Positions 15,395 through 23,776 are shown, counted from the stretch's first letter. The stretch is 26,938 bases of DNA from an uncultured Mesorhizobium sp. (GCA_937958475.1 CALFXR010000235.1:1-26938); one strand, 5' to 3'. Program-made: numbers and translations. The notes: generated from the sequence alone by a model not told the origin.

Positions 15395-16321
15395 CTAACC
15401 CTTCATCAAGCGCCCGACATGCGCGCCGACCGAGAAGGCCAGCCCCTGGAGGTCGTAGCCGCCTTCGAGCAGGCTGACCACCCGGTTGCCGCAGAGCCGC
15501 GCGGCCCGGTCCATCAACTGGCCGGTCGCCCAGTCGAAATCGGCCTCGGTCAGGTTGATCTCGGCCAGTGGATCCCGGTGATGCGCGTCGAAGCCCGCGG
15601 AGATGATGATCAGGTCCGGCCGGAAGGTGTCGATCGCCGGCAACACGCGCGACAGGAAGGCGTCGCGGAACAGATCGCCGCCGGAATCGGGCGTGAGCGG
15701 TGCGTTGACGATGTTGCCGACGCCCTGCTCGCTGACCGCCCCGGTGCCCGGATAAAGCGGCATCTGGTGGGTCGAGCAGTAGAGCACGGTCGGATCGGCC
15801 CAGAAGATGTCCTGGGTGCCGTTGCCGTGATGGACGTCCCAATCGACGATGGCGATCCGTTCCGCGCCGTGGCGACGCTGGGCGTGGCGGGCGGCGATCG
15901 CCGCGTTGTTGAACAGGCAGAAGCCCATGGCGGTGAGCCGTTCGGCGTGGTGGCCCGGCGGCCTTGCGGCGACGAAGACGTTGTCGGCTCGGCCTTCGAA
16001 GACATCGTCGATGGCGGCGTTGGCGGCGCCGACCGCGGTGAGCGCCGCTTCCCAGCTCTTCGGGCTCATCGCGGTGTCGGCGTCGATGCGCGCCATGCCG
16101 GATTCCGGCGCCATGGCCTCCAGGCGCGCGACGTAGTCCTCGGGGTGGCCGTAGAGCAGGGTCGAACGATCGCAAAGCCGGGCCTCGACGCGATCGAGCG
16201 CGGCAAAACGTTCGTCGTCGAGCACGCGGGCGATGGCGCGCAGGCGGTCGGGCCGCTCCGGATGGCCTGGCGGCGTCAGATGATCGAGGAACACGGGATG
16301 GGTGTAGAGGCGGGTGACCAT
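15395..16321 (-). CDS. Histone deacetylase family protein (AcuC/HDAC-like amidohydrolase)
   Basis: A zinc-dependent arginase-fold deacetylase; bacterial relatives act on acetylated polyamines, small amides or proteins, so the substrate is uncertain. In the 308-residue protein the catalytic histidines H124 and H125 lie in PPGHHAE, zinc ligands D162 and H164 in DWDVHHGNGTQ, and the third ligand D245 in SAGFDAHHRD; GGYDLQGLA closes the active site. The start MVTRLYTHPVFLDH is the family N-terminus; 22 upstream in-frame residues are unlikely to be translated. It is the first gene of the pair with xseB. A second, NAD-dependent deacylase (sirtuin) is encoded about 7 kb away. Confidence 0.93.
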   Translation of the reverse strand: MVTRLYTHPVFLDHLTPPGHPERPDRLRAIARVLDDERFAALDRVEARLCDRSTLLYGHPEDYVARLEAMAPESGMARIDADTAMSPKSWEAALTAVGAANAAIDDVFEGRADNVFVAARPPGHHAERLTAMGFCLFNNAAIAARHAQRRHGAERIAIVDWDVHHGNGTQDIFWADPTVLYCSTHQMPLYPGTGAVSEQGVGNIVNAPLTPDSGGDLFRDAFLSRVLPAIDTFRPDLIIISAGFDAHHRDPLAEINLTEADFDWATGQLMDRAARLCGNRVVSLLEGGYDLQGLAFSVGAHVGRLMKG

Positions 16322-16412
16322 GCCCCGATATAGGCGCTGCGCCGCGTTTTGGCCATGGCCGCGGCATTCTGGCCGCGGGTTGTTCAACAGGCTTTGCGTC
16401 GGGTTTTACGCG

Positions 16413-17396
16413 TCAGGGCGCCGGCGCGCCGGACGCCTCTCCCGATCCGCCGAAGCCCGCCAGCGCGCGCTCCTTCAGCTTGCGGAACTTCGCCGACGCG
16501 TCCGCCAATCGGCGGTCCCAGTCGGGATTGGGCACCTGGCCCTCGATGGTGCGGAAGTAGACCTGCATCAGCGCGGCGATGGCGAAGGGTTCGAGCAGCG
16601 CAGCCTTGAGCGCCCAGGCGAAGACGATGGCGAGCACGAAGGACCAGCCGCCCATCTGGCCGGGCATGAAGTAGAGCAGCGCGCCGGCCGGGGCGATCAT
16701 GACGATGAAGACGACGATCGAGACCAGCCACATGATGACGGAGAGCCAGATCGCATTCTTGATCATGGTCTTGGCGTTCTGCGCGTAAAGGACCACGCCT
16801 TGCCGCGCCGTTTCCCACGGGTTCCTGCTGTCGATGCGGATGTTGTAGCCCAGGATGATCTCGTCGACATAGGTCAGCGACAGCCTGATCACCGTGTTGA
16901 TGAAACGCACGAGCTGCTCCAGACCCGGGATCGGGATGAAGGCGGCAATGCCGCCGATCAGGCCGGTGATGGCGGCGATGGCGCCCTTGACGAGCTGGTC
17001 CAGCACGAAGAGCACATTGGCCTCGGCGAAGCGGTCGGCGACGACCTGATGAGCGTAGGCGATCTGGCCCTGTCCGCCGGGCATGTCGCGGCCGTCGATC
17101 AACTGGACCATCGCGGCGATGTGGCCGGCCTTGACCATGTAGAGGATATACTCGCGCAGCCAGTAGACGACCGCCGAGACGAGGACGAACCCGCCGATAC
17201 CGCCCCAAACGGCAAAGGTCGCCGGCCCGTCAGGGTCGGAGGAGACATGGCCGACGCCGTAGCCCACGCCTGCGCCGGCGCCAGTCGCCAGCACATAGGC
17301 GGCCGTGATGACGAAGTAGACCACCAGCCTCAATACGATGAACGGCCACGTGCGGGCCATGATCGCAAGCGTTCCGCCGATCGAGAAATCCCACAT
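16413..17396 (-). CDS. Multi-pass inner-membrane protein of unknown function
   Basis: A 327-residue protein with about five or six hydrophobic segments: FIVLRLVVYFVITAAYVLA, GFVLVSAVVYWLREYILYMV, AITGLIGGIAAFIPI, IWLSVIMWLVSIVVFIVMIA and FVLAIVFAWALKAALLEP. I recognise no enzyme or transporter motif. Conserved-looking polar stretches between helices (YVDEIILGYNIRIDSRNPWETARQGVVLYAQNAKTM, in pieces) suggest a cytoplasmic functional loop. The C-terminal tail is soluble and basic, then glycine/alanine-rich (GFGGSGEASGAPAP). The start MWDFSIGG has GGAGG eight bases upstream. It is on the same strand as the deacetylase, 91 bases before it; co-transcription is possible. No function is proposed. Confidence 0.85.
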   Translation of the reverse strand: MWDFSIGGTLAIMARTWPFIVLRLVVYFVITAAYVLATGAGAGVGYGVGHVSSDPDGPATFAVWGGIGGFVLVSAVVYWLREYILYMVKAGHIAAMVQLIDGRDMPGGQGQIAYAHQVVADRFAEANVLFVLDQLVKGAIAAITGLIGGIAAFIPIPGLEQLVRFINTVIRLSLTYVDEIILGYNIRIDSRNPWETARQGVVLYAQNAKTMIKNAIWLSVIMWLVSIVVFIVMIAPAGALLYFMPGQMGGWSFVLAIVFAWALKAALLEPFAIAALMQVYFRTIEGQVPNPDWDRRLADASAKFRKLKERALAGFGGSGEASGAPAP

Positions 17397-17489
17397 GGCC
17401 GCGCCCTCCGTTGCGGAAGGCAACCACCGCAGGTGCCCGCGTGTCAATCGGCGCGGCCGCGGCAAGGCGCGTCCGACGCATCGCGGTCG

Positions 17490-19775
17490 CTACGTCCGCG
17501 CCGCGGTGCCGAGAAACGCCGGCAGGCAGGCGGCATCCAGCGGCTTGGAGACAAGGTAGCCCTGGCCGAAGTCGCATTCGCAGGAACGCAGGCCCGCCAA
17601 CTGGTCTTCGGTTTCGATCCCCTCCGCCACGACGGTCATGTCGAGGCTGTGCGCCAGCCCGATCGTGGCCTTGACGATGGTGCACGCCGCCGCATCGTCG
17701 CACATGTCGCGGACGAAGCTGCGGTCGATCTTGAGGCGGTCGACCGGGAACCGGCTGAGATGCGAAAGCGAGGCGTAGCCGGTGCCGAAATCGTCGAGCG
17801 CGATCGAGAAGCCCATCGCGCGAAACGTCTGCAGCGCCTCGGAAATGCGGCCGCCGTCCTTGTGCAGCAGGATGTTCTCGGTGAGCTCGATCTCGATGTC
17901 GCGCGGAAGAAGGCCATGCTCCTCGAGCATCTGGCGGACGAGCGAGGGGAATTCCGCGATCTTCAGCTGGGCGGCGGCGATGTTCACCGCGACCGTGCCC
18001 GCGGCAACGCGCCGCCGCCTCAGGCCGCGAATCGTCTCGAGGCTCTTGCGCAGGACCCGCCAGCCGAGGTCGACGATGAGGCCGGTCTCCTCGGCGATGG
18101 CGATGAAATCGGACGGCGCGACGTCCGCTCCGTTGTGCCGCCAGCGCGCCAATGCCTCGAAGCCGATGTGACTCGAATCCTTCAGCGAAAACTGCGGCTG
18201 GAAGGCGACGTCGATGCGATCCGTCGCCACGGCAGCCGACAGCGCGTCCGCCTTCTTGCGCCGTTCCTCGATCCCCGACCGCATCGCCCTGGAGTAGACC
18301 CGGTACGTGCTCTTGCCGAAATCCTTCGCCTGATAGAGCGCTATGTCGGCGTTCTTCAGCAGGATCTCGGCCTTGCGTCCGTCGCGGGGGAAGAGCGAGA
18401 TGCCGATGCTCATGTTCGGCGTGATGGCCCGGCGCTGGATGGTCAGCGGCTGCTGGATCGCCACCAGCAGCTTCTCCGCGACCCTGGACACGGTCTCGAT
18501 GTCGAACACGTTGGGCAGGATGATCGCGAACTCGTCGCCGCCGAGCCGCACGACGGTATCGGACCGCCGAAGGACACCGGTCAGCCGCTCGGCCACCGCA
18601 ACGAGCAAGGCGTCGCCGGCGCTGTGCCCCATCGTGTCGTTGACCGCCTTGAAGCCGTCGAGGTCGAGTACGAGAAGCGCGCCCTTCTGTCCGGATCGGA
18701 CCGCGCCGGAAACCGCTTCGGACAGTCGCGTCCCGAGCACCGAGCGGTTCAGGAGGCCGGTGAGCGGATCATGTTCTGCATGATACTTGATCGCGGCTTC
18801 GGAGCGCTTGAGTTCGGTGATGTCGGTGCGCGTCCCGACGATGTGACCCGAGGCGGAACGGCTCTCCTGGATCTGGATCCAGCGGCCGTCCGACAAGGCC
18901 TGGACGAGCTTGCGCCCCGGCTTGCGATGGGCCTTGATCCTGGAGCGGAGCCAGGCTTCCCGCGCCTCGGCCGTGTTCTTCGGCAGCTGGTACTCGCCCC
19001 TCTTCAGACCCGCCTCCAGGATTGCGGAGAATTCCGAGCCGATATGGATCGCCTCCTTGGAGAGGGGGAAGCACTGCTTGTAGGCCTGATTGAAAAGAAC
19101 CAGCCGATCGTCGGGATCGAAGGCGGCGATACCGTCGGGAACGGTCTCGATGACGTCGACGAGGAGCGTCTCTGCCTTGCGGCGCCTCTCGACCTCCTCG
19201 AGAAGCGCGGCTTCGGCCGCCTTCCGCTTGGTGATCTCGTAGCGCACCGACACATAGGCCTCGATGCGGTTCTTCTGCCCGACGAGCGGGACGATCGTCG
19301 TGTCCACCCAGTAGAGCGCGCCGTTCTTCGCACGGTTGCAGATTTCACCGTGCCAGACCTCGCCGCGCGAGACGGTCCGCCACAGATCGGCGAAGAACTC
19401 CTTGGGATGATGGCCGGAATTGACGAGGCGGAACGACTTGCCCAGAAGCTCGCTCTCGGAGTACCCGGTGGTCGCGCAGAGCATGCTGTTGACATGGACG
19501 ATGCGGCCGGCGCGGTCGGTGACCGCGAGTATCGCATGCCGGTCGAGTGCCGCCTGGTAGGCGTCGAGAACGCGGAACAGGCGCGATATCTCGAGATTTG
19601 CCGCCTCCAGGTCACGCAGCCAGCTGTCCCGCTCCGGCGGAGACTGTCGGCCGAGCACGCGCGCGATGGCGAGGCCCGTCTTGGTGGTCTGGAAATCGCT
19701 GACGATGCGGCTGGCGCGAACGTCGGCCTGGTACGGCGTCTCGTTGCGCGCTTCGACGACGACGCCCTCAGACAT
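17490..19775 (-). CDS. PAS-PAS-GGDEF-EAL protein (c-di-GMP cyclase/phosphodiesterase)
   Basis: A 761-residue soluble signalling protein. Two PAS domains (about residues 75-185 and 205-325) precede a GGDEF domain (about 340-490) and a C-terminal EAL domain (about 515-755). The cyclase signature RLGGDEFAIILP (412-416) is intact, and the inhibitory RxxD site (RRSD, 403-406) lies five residues before it. The EAL domain keeps E540 in EALARWRH, the asparagine in VAVNIAA, ELTEN, ALDDFGTGY, LKIDRSFV and AEGIET, so both activities are plausible. No membrane helix is seen. MSEGVVVEARN at 19775 has GGAG upstream; an ATG nine residues earlier is less likely. Heme or flavin binding by the PAS domains cannot be judged. 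Confidence 0.94.
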   Translation of the reverse strand: MSEGVVVEARNETPYQADVRASRIVSDFQTTKTGLAIARVLGRQSPPERDSWLRDLEAANLEISRLFRVLDAYQAALDRHAILAVTDRAGRIVHVNSMLCATTGYSESELLGKSFRLVNSGHHPKEFFADLWRTVSRGEVWHGEICNRAKNGALYWVDTTIVPLVGQKNRIEAYVSVRYEITKRKAAEAALLEEVERRRKAETLLVDVIETVPDGIAAFDPDDRLVLFNQAYKQCFPLSKEAIHIGSEFSAILEAGLKRGEYQLPKNTAEAREAWLRSRIKAHRKPGRKLVQALSDGRWIQIQESRSASGHIVGTRTDITELKRSEAAIKYHAEHDPLTGLLNRSVLGTRLSEAVSGAVRSGQKGALLVLDLDGFKAVNDTMGHSAGDALLVAVAERLTGVLRRSDTVVRLGGDEFAIILPNVFDIETVSRVAEKLLVAIQQPLTIQRRAITPNMSIGISLFPRDGRKAEILLKNADIALYQAKDFGKSTYRVYSRAMRSGIEERRKKADALSAAVATDRIDVAFQPQFSLKDSSHIGFEALARWRHNGADVAPSDFIAIAEETGLIVDLGWRVLRKSLETIRGLRRRRVAAGTVAVNIAAAQLKIAEFPSLVRQMLEEHGLLPRDIEIELTENILLHKDGGRISEALQTFRAMGFSIALDDFGTGYASLSHLSRFPVDRLKIDRSFVRDMCDDAAACTIVKATIGLAHSLDMTVVAEGIETEDQLAGLRSCECDFGQGYLVSKPLDAACLPAFLGTAART

Positions 19776-20144
19776 TGTCGTCTCCGCGGAAGAAAACTGC
19801 ACGGAAGGATGCTGCGGCCATCAATGTCATCGGAAAAAAATCCATAGGTTCTTGAAAAACGTCTGCTTCTGGAACTTCCTGAAAGGCCGGCTCGGGCTCT
19901 CGCCGTTGGTCAGAGCCGCGCCACCTGTTCCGCGAAGATGGGGGCAGAAGCGTGGAAGCGCGACAGGCTTCCAATTATTGGCTGGGCTACCCACGTAACT
20001 GCACCACACGCACTGAATTAGAACGGTATCGTACATATCAGTAGTTAAAGCGAACTTAACGTAGCCACTTTCAATATTGCGGACATTGAATAGAATGCCC
20101 GAATCCGCGCGTCATCAAAAAGCAAAAAATACTCGAAGATCGAC
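19776..20144. other. Divergent, AT-richer intergenic control region
   Basis: This 369-base stretch lies between the leftward PAS-GGDEF-EAL gene and the rightward Crp/Fnr-type gene, and the half next to the latter is clearly more AT-rich than the neighbourhood. I see no gene. Two short inverted repeats stand out: GTTAA/TTAAC (20044-20060) and TTCAAT/ATTGAA (20070-20090), either of which could be an operator for the adjacent regulator. No strong sigma70 promoter is obvious. Confidence 0.5.
20070..20090. promoter_or_regulatory. Inverted repeat upstream of the Crp/Fnr-type gene
   Basis: TTCAAT (20070-20075) and ATTGAA (20085-20090) are perfect six-base arms with a nine-base centre, about 55 bases before the start codon. 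It is a candidate autoregulatory site; it does not match the classic CRP or FNR consensus. Confidence 0.3.
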
Positions 20145-20828
20145 ATGGAAAACAGCGTATTGTCATGGCTGCAACCCGAGGCGAAGAAGTTTATTAAAGA
20201 CAACGCGGTGATTAGATCTCTAATCAGCGGAGAACTAATATACGAGGATGAGGCGGTCGTTTCGCACACCGTGTTTCCCCATGATTGCGTCGTCTCTATC
20301 ATGGCTGAAATGGCCGACGGGCGAAGTGTCGAGAAGGCATCGATCGGCAGGGAAGGCTTCGTCGGGCTTCCCGTCATACTCGGCGGCGGCAGGACTTTCG
20401 GTCGATGCGTCGTGCAGGTTCCGGGCAAGGCATCATGGCTGTCCGTCGCCGATCTCGATGTCGCTCTCCAGCGGTTTCACTGCGTACGCGAGGTGATGCT
20501 CCGCTACGCGAAGTCCTTCACCATGCAGCTGATGGAATCGGTCGCCTGCAACAGCCTGCATACGGCCGAGCAGCGCGTGGTCCGCTGGCTCCTCCACGCA
20601 CACGACCGCGTCGACGGGGACAGCTTCTACCTGACGCAGGAGGCGATCTCCAACCTGCTTGCGCTGCGCCGGGCCACCGTGAACGGCGTGTGCTCCGATC
20701 TCCAGTCGACGGGCGGCATTTCCTATCATCGCGGCCATCTGACCGTTGCGGATCGTCAGGTCCTGCTGTCGCGGGTCTGCGAGTGCTACGATCGCGTACG
20801 CAGGGCGGCGATCGATCCGGCGCCGTGA
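20145..20828 (+). CDS. Crp/Fnr-family transcriptional regulator
   Basis: A 227-residue regulator: N-terminal cyclic-nucleotide-binding-like beta roll (about 1-115), a long dimerisation helix (VREVMLRYAKSFTMQLMESVACNSLHTAEQRVVRWLL) and a C-terminal winged helix with LTQEAISNLLALRRATVNGVCSDLQ. The phosphate-binding cassette of true cAMP receptors is not conserved (ASIGREGFVGLPVILGGG instead), and the N-terminal cysteine cluster of FNR is absent, so it is probably neither a cAMP nor an iron-sulfur sensor of the classic type. This subfamily is abundant in rhizobia and its ligands are mostly unknown. It is flanked by the c-di-GMP gene and the globin chemotaxis gene. Confidence 0.9.
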   Translation: MENSVLSWLQPEAKKFIKDNAVIRSLISGELIYEDEAVVSHTVFPHDCVVSIMAEMADGRSVEKASIGREGFVGLPVILGGGRTFGRCVVQVPGKASWLSVADLDVALQRFHCVREVMLRYAKSFTMQLMESVACNSLHTAEQRVVRWLLHAHDRVDGDSFYLTQEAISNLLALRRATVNGVCSDLQSTGGISYHRGHLTVADRQVLLSRVCECYDRVRRAAIDPAP

Positions 20829-20857
20829 TGCCGGGGCGGGGTCGGCGCGCGTCCGGA

Positions 20858-20876
20858 GGGACGAGCGCCGCGTCCC
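20858..20876. terminator. Possible hairpin between convergent genes
   Basis: GGGACG (20858-20863) and CGTCCC (20871-20876) pair around a seven-base loop in the 55-base gap where the Crp/Fnr-type and chemotaxis genes converge. There is no T run on either strand, so termination is only suggested by position. Confidence 0.3.
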
Positions 20877-20883
20877 GACGCGA

Positions 20884-22446
20884 CTAGACCGCCTTGCGCA
20901 ATCGGCCTGGGGCAGCGGGACTTGCCGCACTGCCCTGGTTGTCCGGACGTACCCGGCCGGAGGCAGACGAAGCCGATCCGCGGCCGTCCTTTTCCAGTCG
21001 GAAGGCGGCCACCAGTTCGGCGAGTTTCTCGGCTTCGGCGGCAAGGGTTCGGCTTGCCGCCGAGTTTTCCTCGACCATCGCGGCGTTCTGCTGCGTCGCC
21101 TGGTCGATCTGCCCGATCGCAGCCGAGATCTCGCCGATTCCGCCGGCCTGGGTGCGCGCCGAGGACGACATCTCGACAACGATGTCGCTGATCCTGCGAA
21201 AGGCTTCGGAGATCTGCTCCAGCCATTTCTCCGTCTCGCCGACCAGCCTGACGCCTTCGCGAACCTGGCCCGAACTCGTGCTGATCAGGGCGTTAATCTC
21301 CTTGGCAGCCTCGGCCGAGCGCTGCGCCAGCGCCCGGACTTCCTGGGCAACGACGGCGAACCCCTTGCCGGCTTCACCAGCGCGCGCAGCCTCCACGCCC
21401 GCGTTCAAAGCGAGCAGGTTGGTCTGGAATGCAATCTCGTCGATGACGGTGATGATCTGCGCGATCTTCCGTGACGAGGCGTCGATCTCGCCGATGGCGA
21501 CGACGGTTTTCTTGACCACATCCGCGTTGCGTTCGGCATTGGAACGGATTTCGGCGACGGTCTGGCTGGCCATACCGGCGCTTTCCGCGGTGTTGCGGAT
21601 CGCCGAGGCGAGTTCCTCGACCGCCGCTGCGGTCTCCTCGAGGGCCGCCGCCTGCCGCTCGGACTGGCGGCCGGACGATTCGGAAGCCTTGGCTATCTCC
21701 ATCGAGCCGTCGCGCACGGTCGTCGATGAGGAGGCCACGGCGGCGATGACCGCGCGCAGGCTGTCCACCGCCGCGTTGAAACCCGCTGCCAGCTTCTCCG
21801 ATTTCGACGACAGGGCTGCATCGACCGTCACGTCGAGATCGCCGACAGCGAGTCTTTCCAGGGCTACGGCGATGCCTTCGAGCGCGACGGTCTGCTGCAT
21901 CTCGGCGATGTGTCGCTGTTCTTCCAGACGCTCCAGGTAGACCGAAACCGCCAGTTCGACATCGAGCATCACCGCCTTGACAAGCGTGCCGACCTCTTTT
22001 GCCAGCTTCGGGGCGGGATCGGAAACCGCGCCTCGCGAGAACAGGCCGGACCGACCCCGCGGCAAGCGTTCGTGGATCACCGCGGAAACCAGGCGATCTG
22101 CGACGAGGGCATAACCGCCGATGTACCAGCGCGGCTCAAGTCCGATGCGCGCGTGAACCGAGCCGATCGTCTTGACCGCCTCGGCATAACTGGCGGCGTA
22201 TTCGGCCCGCATGATCGTGTCCCAGTGCCGGCGTTGCCGCCCGCTGGCGGCCTCGGCATGGCGGTCGTCGGTGAAGAAATGCCGGGTCTGCGGGGTGGCG
22301 CGGACCTTCCGGTAAAACAATTCGAGCGCGGACCCAATCGCGTTCGACACGACGGGGGCCAGGCCCCTCAGTGTCTCCTTCTCGGCGTCGGCCAATTCCA
22401 TGAAGGCGAGCCGTTCCCCGAGTTCGTTTCCTGCTGACATGCTCAT
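20884..22446 (-). CDS. Globin-coupled methyl-accepting chemotaxis protein (soluble aerotaxis transducer)
   Basis: A 520-residue cytoplasmic transducer. Residues 1-180 form a protoglobin sensor domain with the proximal heme histidine H98 in VHARIGLEPRWYIGGY, the hallmark of HemAT-like oxygen sensors. A HAMP-like linker follows (LERLAVGDLDVTV), then a signalling domain with the conserved hairpin tip IDEIAFQTNLLALNAGVEAARAGEAGKGFAVVA (in pieces) that contacts CheA and CheW. There is no membrane segment and no C-terminal NWETF receptor tail. The likely ligand is oxygen. The ATG at 22446 has GAGGGAC upstream. No che genes are in the window. Confidence 0.94.
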   Translation of the reverse strand: MSMSAGNELGERLAFMELADAEKETLRGLAPVVSNAIGSALELFYRKVRATPQTRHFFTDDRHAEAASGRQRRHWDTIMRAEYAASYAEAVKTIGSVHARIGLEPRWYIGGYALVADRLVSAVIHERLPRGRSGLFSRGAVSDPAPKLAKEVGTLVKAVMLDVELAVSVYLERLEEQRHIAEMQQTVALEGIAVALERLAVGDLDVTVDAALSSKSEKLAAGFNAAVDSLRAVIAAVASSSTTVRDGSMEIAKASESSGRQSERQAAALEETAAAVEELASAIRNTAESAGMASQTVAEIRSNAERNADVVKKTVVAIGEIDASSRKIAQIITVIDEIAFQTNLLALNAGVEAARAGEAGKGFAVVAQEVRALAQRSAEAAKEINALISTSSGQVREGVRLVGETEKWLEQISEAFRRISDIVVEMSSSARTQAGGIGEISAAIGQIDQATQQNAAMVEENSAASRTLAAEAEKLAELVAAFRLEKDGRGSASSASGRVRPDNQGSAASPAAPGRLRKAV

Positions 22447-22489
22447 GCGACTGTCCCTCTCCGACTATCTCTCGGCGTCAATTCCCCGA

Positions 22490-22495
22490 ATTATG
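22490..22495 (-). promoter_or_regulatory. Predicted -10 box of the globin chemotaxis gene
   Basis: CATAAT on the minus strand matches TATAAT at five of six positions and would start transcription near 22483, 37 bases before the ATG. No consensus -35 is present; at that distance the proximal arm of the large palindrome begins instead, which suggests an activator-dependent promoter. Confidence 0.45.
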
Positions 22496-22513
22496 CACGG
22501 CAAAGTTGTGTAC

Positions 22514-22543
22514 GACTCCGTACGTTCCGTAACGTACGGAGTC
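22514..22543. promoter_or_regulatory. Perfect 13-bp inverted repeat upstream of the globin chemotaxis gene
   Basis: GACTCCGTACGTT (22514-22526) and AACGTACGGAGTC (22531-22543) are perfect complements around a CCGT loop. It lies between the ribB stop and the chemotaxis gene, on the same strand as both. It could be an operator over the -35 region or a ribB transcript-end hairpin, though no T run follows. Confidence 0.7.
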
Positions 22544-22592
22544 ATGGTTAAGGCGGGATTAAGGGAGTTTTGTCGCCTTGAGGCGGAAAGGA

Positions 22593-23690
22593 TCAGCTGA
22601 TGTCGGTCCGCGCGATGTGGATGCCGAAACCTTCCAGCCCGACATAGTGTCTTTCACGCGACGAGATAAGGTTGATCGACGTGATGCCGAGATCCTTGAG
22701 AATCTGTGCGCCGAGGCCGATTTCACGCCATTCGCTTTCGCGACGTTTCGCTTCCTCGTGATCCTCGCCACCGGCGGCCGGGCGGCCGCGAACCTGATGC
22801 CCGACGCCGACCGATCCCTCGCGAAGGTAGACGATGACGCCGCGCTTTTCCTCGCCCATTCGCCTCATGATGCGGCTGAGTCGGTCGTCGCTGCCGAACA
22901 CGTCGGAAACGACGTCCTCCGGGTGAAGGCGAACCGGAACATCGACGCCGTCTCGGATGTCGCCGTAGACAAGCGCCAGGTGCTGCATGGGGTCCCATGG
23001 AAGCGTGTAGGTGAACGCGCGGGCCGGACCGCCCGGCGTCTCGACGTTGAAGGCGGCGACGCGCTCGATCAGGGTCTCCTGGCGCTGGCGGTAGGCGATC
23101 AGGTCGGCGACCGAGACCTGCTTCAACCCGTTGCGCTCGGCGAAGCCCTGGACCTGGGGACCGCGCATGACCGTGCCGTCGTCGTTCACCAGTTCGCAGA
23201 TGACCCCGACGGGCGGGAGGCCCGAGAGCCGGCACAGGTCGACGGCTGCTTCGGTGTGACCCGAGCGCATGAGCACGCCGCCTTCGCGGGCGATCAGCGG
23301 GAAGACGTGGCCGGGGCGGACGAAATCCGCGGCACCGACATTGCCGTTCGCCAGGTTGCGGGCGGTGAGCGTCCGGTCCTCGGCGGAGATGCCGGTGGTC
23401 GTGCCGTGCTTGAAGTCGACGCTGACGGTAAAGGCGGTCGTGTGCGCGGAATCGTTGTCCGCGACCATGGGGCTCAGATTGAGCCGCCGGGCGTCCTCGC
23501 GCGTCATCGGCGTGCAGACGATGCCGGAGGTGTGGCGCACGATGAAGGCCATCTTCTCGGGCGTGCAGTGGACCGCGGCGACGATGAGGTCGCCTTCGTT
23601 CTCGCGCCCGTCGTCGTCCATCACGACGACGATCTCACCCCGCTCGAATGCCCTCAGGGCTTCGACGACTTTCTTCTGGTCATAAGGCAT
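22593..23690 (-). CDS. ribB: 3,4-dihydroxy-2-butanone 4-phosphate synthase with degenerate GTP cyclohydrolase II domain (RibBX-like)
   Basis: Makes the four-carbon precursor of riboflavin from ribulose 5-phosphate. The N-terminal half (about 1-205) has the active-site loop DDDGRENEGDL, HTSGIVCTPM and the SGHTEAAVDL motif. The C-terminal half (about 210-365) aligns by eye with GTP cyclohydrolase II but has lost its zinc cysteines: the family's CLTGDVFGSxRCDC region reads EDVVSDVFGSDDRLS, and the RQEGRGIGL motif reads LREGSVGVG. It therefore cannot be a normal RibA, matching the RibBX type known in rhizobia. The start MPYDQKK at 23690 has only a weak ribosome binding site. It follows aroC after 86 bases, with no room for a full FMN riboswitch. 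Confidence 0.93.
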   Translation of the reverse strand: MPYDQKKVVEALRAFERGEIVVVMDDDGRENEGDLIVAAVHCTPEKMAFIVRHTSGIVCTPMTREDARRLNLSPMVADNDSAHTTAFTVSVDFKHGTTTGISAEDRTLTARNLANGNVGAADFVRPGHVFPLIAREGGVLMRSGHTEAAVDLCRLSGLPPVGVICELVNDDGTVMRGPQVQGFAERNGLKQVSVADLIAYRQRQETLIERVAAFNVETPGGPARAFTYTLPWDPMQHLALVYGDIRDGVDVPVRLHPEDVVSDVFGSDDRLSRIMRRMGEEKRGVIVYLREGSVGVGHQVRGRPAAGGEDHEEAKRRESEWREIGLGAQILKDLGITSINLISSRERHYVGLEGFGIHIARTDIS

Positions 23691-23776
23691 GGGCTGTACT
23701 CGTCGCTGTTCGTGGAGTGTCGGTCGTCGGCCGGGGGAAGTATCGCGAATGGGGCACGCTGGGAACTCGGGTGGCC

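Noticed and set aside
16314..19847. 1177-codon plus-strand open frame opposite the membrane protein and PAS-GGDEF-EAL genes
   Set aside because: It spans two real genes on the other strand and an intergenic gap, has low-complexity charged composition and no recognisable motif. It is a GC-codon shadow.
20145..20828. True FNR or cAMP-CRP orthologue
   Set aside because: The N-terminal cysteines of FNR and the phosphate-binding cassette of CRP are both missing; only the general family can be called.
23691..23776. FMN riboswitch before ribB
   Set aside because: Rhizobial ribB genes can have one, but the 86-base gap to aroC is too short and I see none of the conserved core (no AGGG...GGGGC-type segments).
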